Part shown: positions 8,809 to 18,131 of the stretch, in pieces | Layout of the letters: every line of letters starts with the position of its first letter | How positions within the stretch are numbered: the stretch's first letter is position 1 | NCBI GenBank assembly: GCA_965215715.1 | Contig: OZ244129.1 | Span: 744,001 to 808,000, forward strand | Origin: HXMU1428-3 sp965215715 | GTDB taxonomy: Bacteria > Pseudomonadota > Alphaproteobacteria > Rhizobiales > HXMU1428-3 | Direction of reading: 5' to 3' | Length of the DNA stretch: 64,000 nucleotides | The notes under the pieces: generated by a model | Told to the model about the DNA's origin: nothing | The model's input: only the letters and a program-made list of their open reading frames with translations | The model's database searches: none | Position numbers and translations under genes: made by a program

Positions 8809-9960
8809 ATGAGTAAACCAGAAGATATAAAATTTATGGCCAGTGCGTTGGCAATGGCCCGGCGCGGGTTGGGCAATACCGCCCCAAACCCTTCAGTTGG
8901 GGCTGTTCTGGTTGACCCTGAAAAAGGCAATGTTATTTTGGCACGGGCCGTAACTGGGCCGGGCGGTGTTCCTCATGGCGAACCTCAGGTGCTGGAAATG
9001 GCCCGAGAGAAAGCTCAAGGGGCCACGCTCTATGTCACCCTAGAGCCGTGCAATCATCAAGGAAGAACGCCGCCGTGCACCCAAGCGATTATAAATGCCG
9101 GGGTCAAGCGGGTGGTGATTGCCTCAACGGATCAAGATGAACGGGTGCTTGGGAGTGGGATTGCTTGTTTGCGCGCAGCTGGTATTGAGGTCACGACTGG
9201 TGTTCTGGAAGGTCAAGCTGATCGGCTGAATGCGGGGCATTTTTTGCGCCAAACGCAAAACCGCCCCTATACCATTGTGAAAATGGCGGTGAGCAAGGAT
9301 GAGCTGATTTTGCAAGGCCAGACAAGCGGGCCTGATAAGGGGCCGACTTGGGTAACCTGTGAATTGGCACGGCAAAGAGGGGCACTGTTGCGCGCCGAAG
9401 TGGATGCCATTTTGGTGGGAACCCAAACCGCGCTTGTTGATGACCCTTCCTTAACCTGCCGTTTGAAGGGCCTTGAGCATCGTAGCCCGACCCCGGTTAT
9501 TATGGACAAGGATTTAAAACTGCCCAATCACCTCAAATTGCTGCAACAAAGCGCCCCGCTTAAACCGATTATTGTTTGCAAACCTGATTTACCGGACGAG
9601 CAACGAAAGCAATATGGGGATAATAATCCGCACTTCATCCAAGTGCCCCTTAATCAGAATGATCAGTTGGATTTGAAGGTATTGCAAGCACAGCTGGCTC
9701 ACCAGGGTATAACCCGCTTGTTGGTTGAAGGGGGACCGCGTGTTGCTAAATCATTTATTGAACAGGATTTGGTTGATGAGGTGATGGTTTTTCAAGGCAA
9801 CCATGATATTGGGGGGCGCGGTGTTTTGCCCTTTCATGATCAGCCGTTAAGCTGGGTTAAAGACCACCCTTCATTTACCTTAAGTCAACAAGAAAAGCTG
9901 AAAGATACGGTTATTTCTTACTATCAGCGCATTGAGGCTTGCCAACAAAATGCTTCTTAA
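8809..9960 (+). CDS. ribD: Riboflavin biosynthesis deaminase/reductase RibD
   Basis: A bifunctional enzyme of 383 residues. The N-terminal zinc deaminase shows NPSVGAVLV, PHGEPQVLEMA (His-x-Glu, with Gly where Ala is usual) and LEPCNHQGRTPPC. The C-terminal NADPH reductase shows VKMAVSKDE, RAEVDAILVGTQTA and LLVEGGPRVA. It catalyses the deamination and side-chain reduction steps after GTP cyclohydrolase II. It is translationally close to nrdR (6-nt gap) and ribE (14-nt gap). Confidence 0.96.
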   Translation: MSKPEDIKFMASALAMARRGLGNTAPNPSVGAVLVDPEKGNVILARAVTGPGGVPHGEPQVLEMAREKAQGATLYVTLEPCNHQGRTPPCTQAIINAGVKRVVIASTDQDERVLGSGIACLRAAGIEVTTGVLEGQADRLNAGHFLRQTQNRPYTIVKMAVSKDELILQGQTSGPDKGPTWVTCELARQRGALLRAEVDAILVGTQTALVDDPSLTCRLKGLEHRSPTPVIMDKDLKLPNHLKLLQQSAPLKPIIVCKPDLPDEQRKQYGDNNPHFIQVPLNQNDQLDLKVLQAQLAHQGITRLLVEGGPRVAKSFIEQDLVDEVMVFQGNHDIGGRGVLPFHDQPLSWVKDHPSFTLSQQEKLKDTVISYYQRIEACQQNAS

Positions 9961-9974
9961 GGCATAAGGGCCCT

Positions 9975-10601
9975 ATGTTTACAGGAATTATCACTGATAT
10001 TGGCTCGATCGTCTCTATTCATGAGGGGCGGTTTGAAATTGCCTGCCATTATGAGGCGGCAAGCATAGACCTTGGCGCATCTATTGCGTGCGATGGTTGC
10101 TGTTTAACCGTTACAAGGGTTACCCCTGTTAGCGATGAAGAGTGTACTTTTACAGTTGATGTTTCGCCAGAAACATTAAACGTTACCACTTTAAACCAAT
10201 GGCAGGCGGGACAAAAAATAAATCTTGAACGGGCCCTTAAAATGGGGGATGAGTTTGGCGGTCATATTGTCAGTGGCCATGTCGATGGTATTGCCACCAT
10301 TTCTGGCCAGCAAGATGAGGGCAATTCAATTCGTTTTACGCTCGATTGTCCTGATGCGTTAAAGATATATATTGCGCAAAAAGGGTCTGTGACATTAGGG
10401 GGTGTGTCTTTGACTGTAAATGAGGTGCAAGACAGTCGCTTTAATGTTAACATCATCCCGCACACGCTTTCACACACTTGTTGGCAATATGCACATGTGG
10501 GCACGTCTTTGAATATCGAGGTTGATTTGTTGGCCAGGTATGCTTTGCGCGCCTCTCAAGTTATGGGTGCTGGTCGCCAAGATGTGGTTAATGGAGTTTA
10601 A
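9975..10601 (+). CDS. ribE: Riboflavin synthase, alpha subunit
   Basis: A 208-residue trimeric enzyme that dismutates two 6,7-dimethyl-8-ribityllumazine molecules to riboflavin. The start is the ATG of MFTGIITDIG, the near-invariant family N-terminus; an in-frame upstream ATG at 9939 overlaps ribD and is rejected. Two lumazine-binding repeats are visible. The first carries CDGCCLTV and the second GSVTLGGVSLTVNEV, with the SGHVDG motif between them. Confidence 0.97.
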   Translation: MFTGIITDIGSIVSIHEGRFEIACHYEAASIDLGASIACDGCCLTVTRVTPVSDEECTFTVDVSPETLNVTTLNQWQAGQKINLERALKMGDEFGGHIVSGHVDGIATISGQQDEGNSIRFTLDCPDALKIYIAQKGSVTLGGVSLTVNEVQDSRFNVNIIPHTLSHTCWQYAHVGTSLNIEVDLLARYALRASQVMGAGRQDVVNGV

Positions 10602-10612
10602 AATAAGATCTT

Positions 10613-11752
10613 ATGAATGAGCCAGCTATTATGAGCAATCATGGTGTTGAGGGTGTCTCACCGATAGAAGAGATCATCCAAGAGGCAGCGCACGGGCGTA
10701 TGTTCATTTTGGTGGACGCAGAAAACCGTGAGAATGAAGGGGACCTGATTATCCCGGCCCAAGTGGCAGACGCTGATGCTATTAATTTTATGGCCAAACA
10801 TGGCCGTGGGCTGATTTGTTTGGCTTTATCGGGCGGCGATGCGGACCGGCTTGATCTTGATTATATGGTGCGCCATAACCAGGCGCGCAATCAGACTGCT
10901 TTTACTGTTTCTATTGAAGCACGCGAGGGTATTAGCACCGGCATTTCAGCTCATGACAGAGCTCATACCATTAAGGTGGCGATCACGCCGACATCTGACC
11001 CGAATGATATTGTCTCGCCGGGGCATGTTTTTCCGCTTGTGGCGCGCGAGGGCGGTGTTTTGGTGCGTGCTGGCCATACAGAGGCGGCGGTTGATATCGC
11101 GCGGCTAGCCGGCAAAGGGTCTTCAGGGGTGATTTGTGAGGTGATGGATGAAGATGGCTCTATGGCCCGCCTGCCTCAATTGATTGAATTAGCCAAGCGT
11201 CATGATTTGAAAATTGGCACCATTGAGGATTTGATTGCCTATCGCCGGGCCAATGATTGTTTGGTTTACAAATCTTCTGAGCATGTCATAGAGAGCCCTA
11301 GCGGCGGGGAATTTGCCTGCTGTATCTATCGCTCTAAGGTTGATGATGTGGAGCATGTGGCGTTGATTAAGGGTGAGATTAATGGGCAAACCCCAACACT
11401 GGTGCGTATGCATGGGTGTAATTTGATGAAAGACATTGTTGGTATTAACAATGAAAGCTCTGGTGCCCATATTATCCAAAAATCGATGGAACTGATTGAC
11501 AAACAAGGGGCAGGTGTTGTGGTTTTAATTCGCCATGGTGAGACCAGCGCTTTGTCTGATGTGTTATCAAACACACAAGATCAACCGCCTTCACAAAAAG
11601 AAAACCGTTTATTGGAATATGGCTTGGGTGCGCAGATATTATCTGATATTGGTGTCGAGAAAATTATATTATTAAGTAATTCTAAGCTGCCCAAGATTAT
11701 TGGGTTGGATAAATATAACCTTGAAATTGTTGGCCATCAGCCGATCGAATAG
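10613..11752 (+). CDS. ribBX: RibBX: 3,4-dihydroxy-2-butanone-4-phosphate synthase fused to a degenerate GTP cyclohydrolase II-like domain
   Basis: A 379-residue protein. The N-terminal half is RibB, with the metal-binding acidic block DAENRENEGDL, the FMAKHGRGLI segment and AGHTEAAVDIARL. The C-terminal half aligns by order with GTP cyclohydrolase II (VALIKGEINGQTPTLVRMHG). It lacks the Cys-x10-Cys-x-Cys zinc site: the region reads GCNLMKDIVGINNES. It also has a changed catalytic segment (VVLIRHGETS in place of the Tyr-Arg-Gln-Glu-Gly-Arg block). This matches the RibBX variant described in Proteobacteria. The first step would then need a separate ribA elsewhere. Confidence 0.88.
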   Translation: MNEPAIMSNHGVEGVSPIEEIIQEAAHGRMFILVDAENRENEGDLIIPAQVADADAINFMAKHGRGLICLALSGGDADRLDLDYMVRHNQARNQTAFTVSIEAREGISTGISAHDRAHTIKVAITPTSDPNDIVSPGHVFPLVAREGGVLVRAGHTEAAVDIARLAGKGSSGVICEVMDEDGSMARLPQLIELAKRHDLKIGTIEDLIAYRRANDCLVYKSSEHVIESPSGGEFACCIYRSKVDDVEHVALIKGEINGQTPTLVRMHGCNLMKDIVGINNESSGAHIIQKSMELIDKQGAGVVVLIRHGETSALSDVLSNTQDQPPSQKENRLLEYGLGAQILSDIGVEKIILLSNSKLPKIIGLDKYNLEIVGHQPIE

Positions 11753-11757
11753 TGATT

Positions 11758-12255
11758 ATGACAGACAAATCATCGACCAAACATATTCTTATTCTTGTTG
11801 CTCCTTATTATAAAGAGGTCTCTGACCAGTTGCTCAAAGGGGCCAAAGAGGCTTTGGGGCAAGAAGAGGCAACCTATGAAGAATTTGAAGTGCCGGGTGC
11901 TTTAGAAATTCCAGGTGCCTTGGCGGCGGCCATTGACAATGGCTTGTTTGATGATGAGCCAGAGACTTATTTTCATGGGGTGATCGTTTTGGGCTGCGTT
12001 ATTCGCGGCGAGACATCTCACTATGACATTGTGGCAGAACAATCTGCCAAAGCGATCATGAATTTGTCGATCAGTGAAAGCATTCCTCTTGGCAATGGCA
12101 TCTTAACGGTTGAAAATCGTGATCAAGCCATGGTGCGCGCTAATGTGGATGAGAAAAACAAGGGGCGTGATGCCGCCCTTGCTTGTTTGCGTCTGATTAA
12201 CTTGGCTGAAGAATTTAGTGCGATTGCAGATGATCAGGATGTATCCGATGCCTAA
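11758..12255 (+). CDS. ribH: 6,7-dimethyl-8-ribityllumazine synthase
   Basis: The penultimate riboflavin enzyme, which forms capsid-like oligomers. Motifs are FEVPGALEIPGALAAA, GCVIRGETSHYD (catalytic His) and PLGNGILTVEN. A GTG at 11752 overlaps the ribBX stop, but the ATG at 11758 is the more usual start. The gene's end overlaps nusB by 8 bases, indicating translational coupling. Confidence 0.96.
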   Translation: MTDKSSTKHILILVAPYYKEVSDQLLKGAKEALGQEEATYEEFEVPGALEIPGALAAAIDNGLFDDEPETYFHGVIVLGCVIRGETSHYDIVAEQSAKAIMNLSISESIPLGNGILTVENRDQAMVRANVDEKNKGRDAALACLRLINLAEEFSAIADDQDVSDA

Positions 12256-12781
12256 CCCTGGTTCCACACAATCTAAAGATTCTAATACCACTAAAAACAG
12301 GCGCTCCTCTGCCCGGCTGGCAGCTGTGCAAGCGCTCTATCAAATGGATGTTGCCCAAACCAATTTGCCAGAAGTGCTCGAAGAATTTCGTGCCTTTCGT
12401 TTGGGTAAAGAAGTTGAAGGGGACCAGTTTAGCAAAGCTGATATTGCTTTTTTTGATAGCTTGCTTTCTGGCATTGTGGCTGAGCAAAAGGGGCTTGACC
12501 CTTTAATCGACAAGCATTTGGCCTCTAGCTGGCGGTTGAACCGCATTGACAGCACACTGCGTGCCATTTTGCGCGCGGGGGCGTTTGAGCTGACCAAGCG
12601 CGGGGATGTGCCTTCGGCTGTGGTGATTAGCGAATATGTTGATGTGGCCCATTCCTTTTTTGAAGGCCAAGAGCCAAAAGTGGTGAATGGGGTTTTGCAA
12701 AACATTTGGAATGCCTTTTCAGGGCAACAAGTTGAGCCAGATGTGAATGCTGGGCCAGGAATTCCTGCCGGAGATGGGTGA
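12248..12781 (+). CDS. nusB: Transcription antitermination factor NusB
   Basis: A 177-residue RNA-binding helical protein that works with NusE/S10 in rRNA antitermination. It shows RSSARLAAVQALYQMDV near the N-terminus, then SSWRLNRIDSTLRAILRAGAFEL and VISEYVDVAHSFF. The chosen start at 12248 overlaps the end of ribH. Its stop TGA overlaps the thiL ATG by one base. The position between ribH and thiL is the classic order. Confidence 0.96.
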   Translation: MPNPGSTQSKDSNTTKNRRSSARLAAVQALYQMDVAQTNLPEVLEEFRAFRLGKEVEGDQFSKADIAFFDSLLSGIVAEQKGLDPLIDKHLASSWRLNRIDSTLRAILRAGAFELTKRGDVPSAVVISEYVDVAHSFFEGQEPKVVNGVLQNIWNAFSGQQVEPDVNAGPGIPAGDG

Positions 12782-13770
12782 TGAAGCTTGAAAAAGAGCT
12801 GATAGAAACTTACCTGTTGCCCTTAGCTCAAAATGATCCTGCTGCCTTGGGATTTCAAGACGATGCTGCGCTTTTTCAACCAGAACCAGGACAGGAACTG
12901 GTGATCTCTAAAGACCTCTCACTTGAAGGGGTTCATTTTTTATCCAGTGATACGCCTGAAAACATTGGCTTTAAAGCATTGGCAGTGAATATCTCAGATA
13001 TGAATGCCAAAGCGGCCCAGCCGAGGGGATTTTTTCTGGGGCTTGCGTTTCCTGACGCTCCAGACCCATCTTGGATGGAGGGGTTTTGCAAAAGTTTAGG
13101 CATCTTGGGTCAAGCGTTTGATTGTCCGTTGCTGGGCGGAGATATTACCTATTCAAAGGGTGGGCTTGCGATTTCAGTGACCATCTTCGGCACCGTTGAG
13201 GCTGGCAAAATGGTCAAACGCAGCACAGCTAATGAGGGGGATCGTATTTTTGTCTCTGGTACACTTGGTGATGCAGCTTTAGGGCTTAAGTTAATGCAAG
13301 ACAGTGACTTGCAACAGCACTGGCAGCTCGACGATGAAGAGACTAGATATTTAAAGCATCGCTATCGTCACCCGATCCCGCGGGGGGGCTTTAACCCGTT
13401 GATAAAAGAGTTTGCTAGCGCGGCAATTGATGTCTCTGATGGACTTGTTAGCGATCTTGAAAACCTTTGCCGGGCTTCAAACAAAAGTGCTGATGTTCAG
13501 ATCAATAATGTTCCCTTGTCATCAGCTTTGCAAAAGGCAATCAAGGTTGAGCCAGCGCTTTTTTCTCATGCCTTAGGCTGGGGTGATGATTATGAAATTA
13601 TGGCTACCATTCCAGAACATAGGGTGAAGGATTTTAAGCAAGAGTGTATGTTTAACGGTGTGCCAGTAACTGAAATTGGTACGATTACAGCTGGCGCTCA
13701 TCCCCCTCACTATTTCAATGAAAATGGTGAAAAACAACAGCTGCTTACCTCTACTTTTGAGCATTTTTAA
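12781..13770 (+). CDS. thiL: Thiamine-monophosphate kinase
   Basis: Phosphorylates thiamine monophosphate to the diphosphate cofactor. Family blocks are GFQDDAALF, ISKDLSLEGVHF, ALAVNISDMNAKAAQP, LLGGDITYSKG and the C-terminal AAIDVSDGLVSDL plus GWGDDYEI. Length is 329 residues. The start codon shares a base with the nusB stop, so translation is coupled. Confidence 0.95.
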   Translation: MKLEKELIETYLLPLAQNDPAALGFQDDAALFQPEPGQELVISKDLSLEGVHFLSSDTPENIGFKALAVNISDMNAKAAQPRGFFLGLAFPDAPDPSWMEGFCKSLGILGQAFDCPLLGGDITYSKGGLAISVTIFGTVEAGKMVKRSTANEGDRIFVSGTLGDAALGLKLMQDSDLQQHWQLDDEETRYLKHRYRHPIPRGGFNPLIKEFASAAIDVSDGLVSDLENLCRASNKSADVQINNVPLSSALQKAIKVEPALFSHALGWGDDYEIMATIPEHRVKDFKQECMFNGVPVTEIGTITAGAHPPHYFNENGEKQQLLTSTFEHF

Positions 13771-13928
13771 AACTTGAAGCCCTATTGATTGTTAAAAATT
13801 GGCTTTTTTCCCCTATTAGGTGCATGAATTGCAAAAATTCGACCAATGAGGTGCTTGTCATTTGGATCAACTAATGTCTCAATGGCAGCGACGAAAACCA
13901 AATGCAAACAAATTGGGGAGAACCAAGT

Positions 13929-16061
13929 ATGGACTTGATTGTATGGGGGGTTGTTGGATGCGGTGTGTTGGCGCTGCTCTATGGCGTTTGGGCGATACGC
14001 TCAGTGTTGGCCGCGGACCCTGGAAACGAAAGAATGCAAGAGATTGCAAGTGCGATTCAAGAAGGGGCGCAAGCTTATCTTTCACGGCAATATTGGACAA
14101 TTGCCATTGTTGGTGTCGCAATTTTTATTCTACTAACCTTTTTATTATCCTGGCAGGTTGCTGTTGGCTTTGCCATTGGCGCTGTTATGTCGGGCCTTGC
14201 AGGCTTTATTGGCATGCTGGTCTCTGTAAGGGCCAATGTGCGAACAACACAAGCTGCCAGTTTTAGCCTGGCCTCTGGTCTTTCCGTTGCGTTTAAAGCC
14301 GGTGCAGTGACAGGTTTGTTGGTGGCTGGTTTGGCTCTTTTGGGTGTGATTATTTACTATCTTATCCTTAGCCAAGGCATGGGCTATGGCGTGACAGACC
14401 GGATTGTGATTGATTCATTGGTTGCGCTTGGCTTTGGTGCTTCACTGATTTCGATCTTTGCCCGTTTGGGCGGCGGTATTTTTACCAAAGGCGCTGACGT
14501 TGGCGGTGACCTGGTTGGTAAAGTTGAAGCTGGCATCCCTGAAGATGACCCGCGCAACCCTGCCACGATTGCTGATAATGTGGGCGATAATGTTGGTGAC
14601 TGTGCTGGTATGGCGGCTGACTTGTTTGAAACTTATGTTGTGACCATTGTGGCAACCATGGTTTTGGCCGCGATTTATTTTGCCGGTCAATCGGTTGTTG
14701 AAAAATTGATGATCTATCCGTTGGCCATTGGTGCGGTTTGCATTGTGACTTCAATCATCGGCACTTTCTTTGTGCGTTTGGGAGCCAATGGCTCTATTAT
14801 GGGCGCGCTTTATAAAGGCTTTATCGCTACTGGTATTTTGTCGCTCATCGCGCTTTATCCGGTGACTGATTATGTGATTGGTTTATCAACGCCTCTTACT
14901 ATTGGTGATATTTCCTTTACAGGTATGGATTTATTTTATTGTGGCATCGTTGGTTTGGTCGTAACTGCCCTTATCATCGTGATCACAGAATATTATACCG
15001 GCACCGATTATCGCCCTGTGCGCTCGATTGCCAGTGCATCTGTAACAGGACATGGTACCAATGTTATTCAAGGTTTGGCGGTCTCACTTGAGGCAACAGC
15101 ATTGCCTGCCTTGGTTATCATTGCTGGTATCATCATCACTTACTCTTTGGCTGGTCTGTTTGGTATTGCCATTGCTGTGACAACCATGTTGGCCTTAGCT
15201 GGTCTTGTGGTGGCGCTTGATGCGTTTGGCCCAGTGACGGATAATGCCGGCGGTATTGCTGAAATGGCTGACTTGCCAGAAGAAGTGCGCAACACAACGG
15301 ACGCGTTAGACGCTGTTGGTAATACCACTAAAGCTGTGACCAAAGGTTATGCTATTGGCTCTGCTGGTCTTGGTGCGCTTGTGTTATTTGCCGCCTATAC
15401 CGAAGACTTAAAACACTTTATTGCCAAAGCAGGAGAGGGAACAGGTTCCTATTCTTACTTTAATGGTGTGACCGTGGACTTTTCATTGTCTAATCCTTAT
15501 GTGGTGGTTGGTCTGTTCTTTGGTGGTTTGTTGCCATATCTGTTTGGCGCCATGGGCATGATGGCTGTTGGCCGTGCTGGTGGTAAAATCGTTGAAGAGG
15601 TGCGCCAGCAATTTAAAGAGCGCCCTGGCATTATGGAAGGCACTGAAAAGCCTGATTATGGCCGTGCGGTGGATATGCTCACCAAGGCGGCGATTAAAGA
15701 GATGGTTGTTCCATCCCTGTTGCCAATCTTGTCACCAATTGTGTGCTTTTTCGCCATTGATGCCATTGCTGGTAAGTCAGCTGCCTTTAGTGCGCTAGGT
15801 GCTATGTTGCTGGGTGTGATTGTAACCGGTCTTTTCGTTGCTTTGTCTATGACAGCTGGTGGCGGGGCCTGGGACAATGCCAAAAAATACATTGAAGATG
15901 GTAATTATGGTGGTAAAGGGTCTGATGCTCACAAGGCAGCAGTCACCGGTGATACAGTGGGTGATCCTTATAAGGATACCGCTGGTCCGGCTGTTAACCC
16001 GATGATTAAGATTACCAATATTGTGGCGTTGTTATTGTTGGCGATTTTGGCCCATCAATAA
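13929..16061 (+). CDS. hppA: Membrane proton-pumping pyrophosphatase, K+-independent type
   Basis: A polytopic inner-membrane enzyme of 710 residues with about 16 hydrophobic segments, coupling PPi hydrolysis to H+ export. The active-site block GGGIFTKGADVGGDLVGK and the DNVGDNVGDCAGMAADLFE segment are intact. The diagnostic GNTT-x-A motif reads GNTTKA, with Lys468, which marks the K+-independent class (Ala is found in the K+-dependent class). The start at 13929 has GGGGAG 7 nt upstream. It is separated from thiL by about 160 bases and has its own terminator. Confidence 0.97.
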   Translation: MDLIVWGVVGCGVLALLYGVWAIRSVLAADPGNERMQEIASAIQEGAQAYLSRQYWTIAIVGVAIFILLTFLLSWQVAVGFAIGAVMSGLAGFIGMLVSVRANVRTTQAASFSLASGLSVAFKAGAVTGLLVAGLALLGVIIYYLILSQGMGYGVTDRIVIDSLVALGFGASLISIFARLGGGIFTKGADVGGDLVGKVEAGIPEDDPRNPATIADNVGDNVGDCAGMAADLFETYVVTIVATMVLAAIYFAGQSVVEKLMIYPLAIGAVCIVTSIIGTFFVRLGANGSIMGALYKGFIATGILSLIALYPVTDYVIGLSTPLTIGDISFTGMDLFYCGIVGLVVTALIIVITEYYTGTDYRPVRSIASASVTGHGTNVIQGLAVSLEATALPALVIIAGIIITYSLAGLFGIAIAVTTMLALAGLVVALDAFGPVTDNAGGIAEMADLPEEVRNTTDALDAVGNTTKAVTKGYAIGSAGLGALVLFAAYTEDLKHFIAKAGEGTGSYSYFNGVTVDFSLSNPYVVVGLFFGGLLPYLFGAMGMMAVGRAGGKIVEEVRQQFKERPGIMEGTEKPDYGRAVDMLTKAAIKEMVVPSLLPILSPIVCFFAIDAIAGKSAAFSALGAMLLGVIVTGLFVALSMTAGGGAWDNAKKYIEDGNYGGKGSDAHKAAVTGDTVGDPYKDTAGPAVNPMIKITNIVALLLLAILAHQ

Positions 16062-16083
16062 ACTCAAGACCATTTAAAAGCTT

Positions 16084-16117
16084 AGCCCCTCGCCTTTGTT
16101 GGTGGGGGGCTTTTTTT
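16084..16117 (+). terminator. Intrinsic terminator after hppA
   Basis: AGCCCCTCGCC pairs with GGTGGGGGGCT (G-T and one mismatch tolerated) around a short loop and is followed by T6. Confidence 0.82.
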
Positions 16118-16213
16118 GATCTTGAAAAACACAACAAAGAAGTTAATGTGCTCTTTGGTACATAATGACGCATCGTTATTTATAGAATTTTTTGATTTTG
16201 CAGGAGAGACTAA

Positions 16214-18112
16214 ATGGCCACTTATAAGGACACCTATCAGTCTTGGCTCGATGATAAAGTTGGTTTTTGGGAAAGAGCCGCTGATGATTTGGTCTGGGAT
16301 AAAAAATGGGATCTTGGCTTTGATCCCAGTGAGGGTCCTTATGGTCGCTGGTTTAAGGGAGGTATGTGTAACACAGCCTATAATTGTCTTGACCGGCATG
16401 TGGCTGACCGGCCTGGGCAAGCTGCCATCATCTATCACAGCCAAATGACTGATGAGGTTAAATCAATCTCTTATGAAGATTTGCGTGATGAAGTGGCGGT
16501 TTTTGCAAAAGTGCTTGCAGATCAAGGTGTTGAAAAAGGTGACCGGGTTATTATTTATATGCCTATGATCGTGGAAGCTGTGGTTGCTATGCTTGCTTGC
16601 GCGCGTCTGGGTGCTGTGCATTCGGTGGTGTTTGGCGGGTTTGCAGCCGATGAGCTGGCCATTCGGATTAATGATTGCACCCCTAAGCTGATTGTTGCTG
16701 CCTCTTGTGGGCTAGAGCCAAATCGGGTGGTGGAATATAAGCCATTGATTGATGGTGCTATTGAGCGGGCTGACCACAAAGTCAATGGCACAATTATATA
16801 TCAACGACCAGGACAAGCACAAGCTGCCATGGGCCCCAATGATACAGATTGGGCCAGCGCGGTGGAAGAAGCCAAGCGCGAGGAACAAAAGGCTGATTGT
16901 GTATCTGTTGAGGCAACAGATCCGCTTTATATTCTTTACACCTCTGGCACTACGGGCAAACCAAAAGGGGTTGTGCGTGATCATGGTGGGCACATGGTGG
17001 CCATGAAATGGACCATGAAGAACATTTATGGCATTGAACCGGGTGAAGTGATGTGGGCGGCTTCTGACGTTGGTTGGGTTGTGGGCCATTCTTACATCGT
17101 TTATGCACCATTACTACAAGGGGCAACGACCGTGCTTTATGAAGGCAAGCCGGTTGGCACGCCTGATGCGAGCATTTTCTGGAAAGTGGTTGAACAGCAC
17201 GGCGTCAATATTTTGTTTACCGCGCCTACAGCGATTAGAGCTATTAAACGCGAGGACCCTGAAGGGGCGCTTATCGATCAGGCTGATACGTCTTCTATGC
17301 GGGCGCTTTTCTTGGCCGGTGAGCGGGCCGATCCTGATACGATTGAGTGGGCGGCAAGCCATTTAAACAAACCGGTTATTGATCATTGGTGGCAAACAGA
17401 AACCGCTTGGGCTATTTCAGCTATTCCTTTTGGGTTGGAAAAACACCCAACAAAAATTGGCTCGTCTAACTTGCCGATGCCTGGCTATGAAATCCATATT
17501 CTGGATGAGGCTGGCCAGCCCTTACCAGCTGGAGATATTGGTGCGATTACTGTAAAACTGCCACTACCGCCAGGGTGTGGACCAAGCTTGTGGAAAGATG
17601 ATGCGCGTTATATAGAGAGTTATTTGACAAACTTTAAAGGCTATTATGAAACCTCTGACGCTGGTTTTATTGATGAAGAGGGCTATGTGTTTGTTATGGC
17701 CCGCACCGATGATGTGATTAATGTGGCCGGTCATAGGCTGTCTACTGGGGCTATGGAAGAAGTTATCACCTCTCACAAAGATGTGGCAGAATGTGCTGTG
17801 TTTGGCATGAAAGACCAATTAAAGGGGCAACTTCCTTTAGGGTTGATTGTGCTTAACAATGGGGTTAGCCGGTCAGAGGAAGAGATTGAAAAAGAGGTGG
17901 TTGGCTTGATCAGGGAAAAAATTGGCCCTGTGGCGGCTTTTAAAACGGCCATTACGATTGATCGGTTGCCCAAAACGCGTTCTGGCAAAATTTTGCGCGG
18001 CACCATTCGTAAAATTGCTGATGGGGAATCTTATACAATGCCAGCAACCATTGATGATCCGGCCATTTTGGATGAGATTAAATCAGTGATGAATGATCGC
18101 AAAATTGGCTAG
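16214..18112 (+). CDS. prpE: Propionyl-CoA synthetase (PrpE-type acyl-CoA synthetase)
   Basis: A 632-residue ANL-family AMP-forming ligase. It shows the P-loop-like YILYTSGTTGKPKG, the adenylation motif HWWQTETAW, and the C-terminal catalytic lysine in PKTRSGKILRGTIRKIA. The N-terminal FWERAADDLVWDKKWD and GGMCNTAYNCLDRH segments match the PrpE branch rather than acetyl-CoA synthetase. AGGAGAG precedes the ATG. It would activate propionate for the methylcitrate or methylmalonyl route. The downstream SDR begins 19 bases later and is probably cotranscribed. Confidence 0.9.
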   Translation: MATYKDTYQSWLDDKVGFWERAADDLVWDKKWDLGFDPSEGPYGRWFKGGMCNTAYNCLDRHVADRPGQAAIIYHSQMTDEVKSISYEDLRDEVAVFAKVLADQGVEKGDRVIIYMPMIVEAVVAMLACARLGAVHSVVFGGFAADELAIRINDCTPKLIVAASCGLEPNRVVEYKPLIDGAIERADHKVNGTIIYQRPGQAQAAMGPNDTDWASAVEEAKREEQKADCVSVEATDPLYILYTSGTTGKPKGVVRDHGGHMVAMKWTMKNIYGIEPGEVMWAASDVGWVVGHSYIVYAPLLQGATTVLYEGKPVGTPDASIFWKVVEQHGVNILFTAPTAIRAIKREDPEGALIDQADTSSMRALFLAGERADPDTIEWAASHLNKPVIDHWWQTETAWAISAIPFGLEKHPTKIGSSNLPMPGYEIHILDEAGQPLPAGDIGAITVKLPLPPGCGPSLWKDDARYIESYLTNFKGYYETSDAGFIDEEGYVFVMARTDDVINVAGHRLSTGAMEEVITSHKDVAECAVFGMKDQLKGQLPLGLIVLNNGVSRSEEEIEKEVVGLIREKIGPVAAFKTAITIDRLPKTRSGKILRGTIRKIADGESYTMPATIDDPAILDEIKSVMNDRKIG

Positions 18113-18131
18113 TGGGTTGTTGATATAAATC

